A DNA stretch of 64,000 nt from Acidimicrobiaceae bacterium (GTDB lineage: Bacteria; Actinomycetota; Acidimicrobiia; Acidimicrobiales; RAAP-2), in contig PLZF01000015.1 in NCBI GenBank assembly GCA_003152015.1, positions 57,973 to 121,972 on the forward strand. Direction: 5' to 3'. Each line of letters opens with the position of its first letter. Position 1 is the stretch's first letter. Made by a program: the position numbers and the translations under genes. Positions 60,807 through 64,000 of this stretch are shown here, in pieces. Under the pieces are notes generated by a model, which saw nothing but the letters and a program-made list of their open reading frames with translations, did no database searches and was not told the origin of the DNA.

Positions 60807-61738
60807 GAGGAAATTGCGTGCGAACCGAGGGTCGTGCACCACGTCGGGCCGGACCCAGTGTGAACGCCGGAGCACAAGATCACCACTCCCGTTCGTTCTG
60901 CGGGCCGATGAATACCTGCCCGCCATCTCCGTCCTGGTATGGGCGATAAGGAGAGAGGGAAGCGTGACGGGCGCCGGTGCGAGCCGGTTGGGTGCCGCCA
61001 TAGCGACCATAGAAGTAGGGCTGGCTCATCCACTCAGCGAGGGCGTCCAACATGGCCACCTCAAAACTTGTTACCACGCCGGTGCGCTCGCGTTCGTACA
61101 ACGCCGTCAACACACCCGTATACGCGTACATCCCAGCCGAGATGTCCGCCACTGAGATACCCGCCTTGGCTGGCGCCTCAGGCGTACCGGTGACAGAAAG
61201 CAGACCCCCCGCGCACTGGACGAGGAGGTCGTAGGCCTTGTTGTTGCGGTAGGGGCCCTCGGATCCGTACCCCGAAATTGAGCACGTGATCAACCGCGGA
61301 TGCCGGGCCCGTAGGATCCCATCGCTCAGGCCCAGGCGCTCAATCGCTCCGGGGGCCAGGTTCTGCACGAACACATCGGCCCGATCCAGCATGGCGTCCA
61401 GCAGCCCCCGGTCGGCGGGGTCTTAATTTAATGTCGAGCGCCACGCTCTCCTTGCCCCTGTTGAGCCACACGAAGTAGCTCGACATACCCCTGACCGTTT
61501 CGTCATAGCCCCGGGCGAAGTCACCACTGCCCGCTCGCTCGACCTTGATGACCCGGGCGCCGAGGTCGGCAAGCTGTCGGTTGGCGAACGGAGCGGCCAC
61601 GGCGTGCTCGAGGGCCACACGGTTATGTCCTCCAGCGATCCCCATTAGGGTCGCTGCCAGCATCTGGGCGTGCTCGGCGGGCAGCGTGGAGGTCTGCTCG
61701 CTCGTGAGTCCCAGGTCGCCGAGGGTGAGCTCGCTCAT
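60807..61738 (-). pseudogene. Disrupted family III CoA-transferase
   Basis: N-terminal part (EHAVAAPFANRQLADLGARV, FVWLNRGKESVALDIK) and middle part (VFVQNLAPGAIERLG, YDLLVQCAGGLLSVTG, GISVADISAGMYAYTG with the catalytic Asp) lie in different frames. A 4-base insertion within TTAATTTAA at 61423-61431 separates them. A second break after residues QNEREW (stop at 60880) leaves RPDVVHDPRFARNFL in a third frame, and the last ~100 residues are replaced by group II intron sequence. The start overlaps the upstream gene (ATGA). Confidence 0.8.
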
Positions 61739-62972
61739 TGGGCACCCTTCGGGCCGGCGACAACACCGGCGTCGTGCAGGGCGCCAATCTCGGCCGAGCT
61801 CAGGCCCAGCTCCTCGGCGAGGATCTCATCGGTGTGCTCGCCCAACAGCGGGGCGGGCAGCGGCGCCTGGCGCGGCGAGGCCCTGAAGGCGACCGGGGTC
61901 CCGGGGGTGCGCAGCGTGCCGATGCCCGGCTGGTCGATGTCTCTGAACATCGGGTTGGCCTCGCTGCAGCGCCAGTCCTCCTCCACCAGTTGGGTGAACG
62001 TCTGGTACGGCCCCCAGCACACGCCGAGGTCGTCGAACACCTCGGCCACCCCGGCCAGGGTGCGCTTCGCCACCCAGGGGGCGATGAGGGCGGCCAGTGC
62101 GTCACGGCCCTGGAACCGGTCGCCTTCCAGGCGGAGGTCGAGCCCAAGGGCGGTCTCGATGGCGGGCAGGTGGGGCTCGATCTCGGTGGCGCTCGCCAGC
62201 GCCTGCCACTGCTTCAGGCTGATCGCCACAACCATGACGCACCGGTCGTCCGCGGTAGGGAAGTCACGACCGAAAGCACCGTACATGTCGTTGCCGATGG
62301 GCGGTCGACCTTCGTGGAGCACCTGGGCCTGGGCCACGTAGCCGAGGTTGGCCACCATGGCGAAAGCCACATCCGCTAGGGAGATGGTGACCAGCCCGCC
62401 GCGCCCGGTCCGGGTCGGAGCCGCTCGGCGGCCAGCAGGCTGGTGGCAGCCGTGAGCCCGGTGGCCACGTCCCATGCGGGCAGGACGTGGTTGGTCGGGT
62501 TCGACGAGCCGGCCGGCCCGGTGACATAGGCGAAGCCCGACGAGGGGTTCACCGTGTAGTCCACGGCAGTGGACCCGTCGGGGTTGCCGATGATGTTGAC
62601 GTAGATGAGATCGGCTCGTTGGGCGCGCAGGCGCTCGTCGGACAGCCACCCGGTGGCCGGGAAGTTGGACAGGAAGATGCCCGCGTCCTTGCCCTCGCCG
62701 CAGATCAGCGCGGTGACGAGCTCCTGGCCCTCCGGTCGGCGGACGTCGACAGCCAGCGAGCGCTTGCCCTTGTTCATCCCGGCCCAGAACAGGCTGGTGC
62801 CATCCGGGGTCACCGGCCATCGGTGGAAGTCGATGCCACCTCCGATGGCGTCGAATCGGATGACGTCGGCGCCCAGCTGGGCCAGCGTCATCCCGCCGAG
62901 CGGTGCGGCTACGAAGGCCGACCCTTCAACGACCCGCATCCCGTGCAGCACGCCCATCTCTTCGCCGCTCAC
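61735..62972 (-). pseudogene. mct: Mesaconyl-CoA C1-C4 CoA-transferase-like gene with a frameshift
   Basis: About 412 codons of a family III CoA-transferase. The first ~185 residues (VVEGSAFVAAPLGGMTLAQL, WPVTPDGTSLFWAGMNKGKR, VNIIGNPDGSTAVDYTVN, NHVLPAWDVATG) and the rest (LVTISLADVAFAMVANLGYV, GNDMYGAFGRDF, VMVVAISLKQW) are in two frames. A single-base deletion near 62415-62421 explains this. These blocks are those of 2-methylfumaryl-CoA isomerase (Mct) of the 3-hydroxypropionate bicycle. GTG 62972 overlaps the lyase stop. It may be a true mutation or a sequencing error. Confidence 0.7.
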
Positions 62973-63829
62973 TTCGTCCTCGGCTCCTCGTCTCGCTGGC
63001 CAGCGAGGAGCTGCCGGGCTCGGCGGACGACGGCCTCATCGACCATCCTCCCCCGCTCGTCGGTCACCGCGCCCTGCCCACGCGCCAGCGCCTCGTCGTA
63101 CAAGGCGACGAGCGCTGCCGCCGTCGCGAGCTCGTCGGCTGACGGGCGGAAGGCCGCGTTGATCACCGGCACCTGGGAGGGGTGTATCGCGGGACGCCCC
63201 GCGAAGCCGAGCTGCGCCAGGCGGGCCGAGTCGGCGGTGAACCCCTCGAGGTCGCGAAGGGCCGTGTAGACCCCGCCGATCGGAGAAAGGATCCTGGCGG
63301 CGGCTGACGCGTATAGAAGCTCGGCGTGTGCGTGGCCCAGCAGCTGGGGTCCAGCGTCGGCGTGCGCGCCCAGCTCGGCGAGCAGGTCGATCTCGCCCAG
63401 GTGGCACTGCGACACCCGGGGGTGGGCACACAACGCATCGAGCCGCCGGATGCCGAGCGCTGACTCGATCACTGGCGACAGGGGGATCGATGAGGGGATC
63501 GTCGAGGCGATCTCGTCGAGCCAGTCCAGGTCGTCGCACTTGGCCAGGGCCACCCCGCCGAGATGCGCAGCCTCGGTCGCGAGGGCGGCGGCGTCGGCCC
63601 GACCGATCTCGCCGGTGTTGATGCGGACCCACACCGCGGGCCCCTCGCCGGATCGGCTGCGCAGGCTGTCAACAGCCACGTGGCGAGCGGCCTCCTTGGC
63701 GGAGAGCGCCACCGAGTCCTCGAGGTCGATCAGTATCGCATCGGCTCCGGCGTCGAGCGCCTTGGCCACACGGTCCGCGCGATCTCCGGGGACGTAGAGG
63801 AACGAGCGGAGTAGGGGGGCGGCTGTCAT
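62969..63829 (-). CDS. CitE/HpcH-type CoA-ester lyase
   Basis: A 286-aa TIM-barrel lyase. RSFLYVPGDRADRVAKAL (CoA/phosphate contacts), DAILIDLEDSV (metal site), WVRINTG, the VIESALGI motif and AGRPAIHPSQVPVIN are present. Family members cleave malyl-, beta-methylmalyl- or citramalyl-CoA. ATG 63829 is taken as start; the same frame stays open upstream to the window edge, so an N-terminal extension cannot be excluded. The GTGA overlap with the Mct-like gene places it first in the visible operon. Confidence 0.88.
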   Translation of the reverse strand: MTAAPLLRSFLYVPGDRADRVAKALDAGADAILIDLEDSVALSAKEAARHVAVDSLRSRSGEGPAVWVRINTGEIGRADAAALATEAAHLGGVALAKCDDLDWLDEIASTIPSSIPLSPVIESALGIRRLDALCAHPRVSQCHLGEIDLLAELGAHADAGPQLLGHAHAELLYASAAARILSPIGGVYTALRDLEGFTADSARLAQLGFAGRPAIHPSQVPVINAAFRPSADELATAAALVALYDEALARGQGAVTDERGRMVDEAVVRRARQLLAGQRDEEPRTK

Positions 63830-64000
63830 GGGAGCCAGCTTCTCACCAATGTGTTCGGTGCCAGGCGTGGGTCTCCTCTGGCGGGAAGGGAGGCGCCGAG
63901 ATCTCCAGGCTGGGGATTCATGCGCGGAGTCCGTCAAGAAGTCGATCCCCGTGTGTTGTGGGCAGTGGATCACGGTGTCACCGTTCACCACGGTCGACGG

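Noticed and set aside
60880..61392. Separate short CoA-transferase gene starting at an internal Met
   Set aside because: The upstream frame carries the matching N-terminal part and removing four bases joins them, so this is one broken gene.

Overview
The window is a stretch of GC-rich chromosome from an actinobacterium. The rimO-pgsA-cinA run beside recA, an actinobacterial-type SOS box, many GTG starts and 4-bp start/stop overlaps, and a type IV secretion operon of actinobacterial style (SCO6880-like protein, DUF4913) support this. The gene content would suit the class Acidimicrobiia, but I cannot prove that from the sequence alone.

Layout. (1) 1-12.8 kb is core chromosome: a membrane protein running off the left edge, a nucleotide-sugar pair (cytidylyltransferase-like plus epimerase), a DHA2-type MFS exporter, recA with an upstream LexA box, a DUF3048 protein, a SnoaL-like protein, the rimO-pgsA-cinA operon, a nucleotidyltransferase/partner pair that looks like a toxin-antitoxin module, and tRNA-Ser(GCT). 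(2) At 12.9 kb a tyrosine integrase next to the tRNA opens an accessory region. (3) 15.3-31.1 kb is a defence island. It holds a RecB-like nuclease coupled to an N-formylglutamate amidohydrolase-like protein, then a six-gene minus-strand operon (Z1 helicase-like ATPase, DUF4420-type PD-(D/E)XK nuclease, a 618-aa GHKL ATPase, an unknown 297-aa protein, a DUF6339-like protein, an HNH nuclease with a zinc ribbon). A plus-strand C5-cytosine methyltransferase follows, fused to an HhH/Fe-S glycosylase-like domain, and it meets a minus-strand vsr-MORC-type ATPase pair tail to tail. (4) 31.5-41.8 kb is a conjugation module: a six-HTH regulator, iteron-like repeats, then nine tightly coupled genes for a type IV secretion apparatus and coupling protein. 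No relaxase is visible. (5) 42.0-42.75 kb has no clear gene. (6) 42.75-50.5 kb is a catabolic operon, by eye lower in GC, with a ribose-type ABC importer, formamidase-like amidase, GAF protein, alpha/beta hydrolase and a medium-chain dehydrogenase. (7) 50.8-63.8 kb is a CoA-ester catabolic block: deacetylase, enoyl-CoA hydratase, amidase, PaaK-like ligase, MmgE/PrpD, GntR regulator, acyl-CoA dehydrogenase, family III CoA-transferases, a MaoC hydratase and a CitE-type lyase.

How the genes fit together. In the defence island the methyltransferase marks self DNA, Vsr would repair deaminated 5-methylcytosine, and the ATPases with PD-(D/E)XK and HNH nucleases are the probable restriction side. This is an extended version of the known association of prokaryotic MORC-type ATPases with Z1 helicases, C5 methyltransferases and Vsr. 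The catabolic block looks built to import an amide-containing compound, hydrolyse it, load the acid onto CoA and cleave C5-dicarboxyl-CoA intermediates of the mesaconyl/citramalyl/methylmalyl type. Two CoA-transferase genes in it carry reading-frame breaks, and one is joined to the C-terminal remnant of a group II intron reverse transcriptase.
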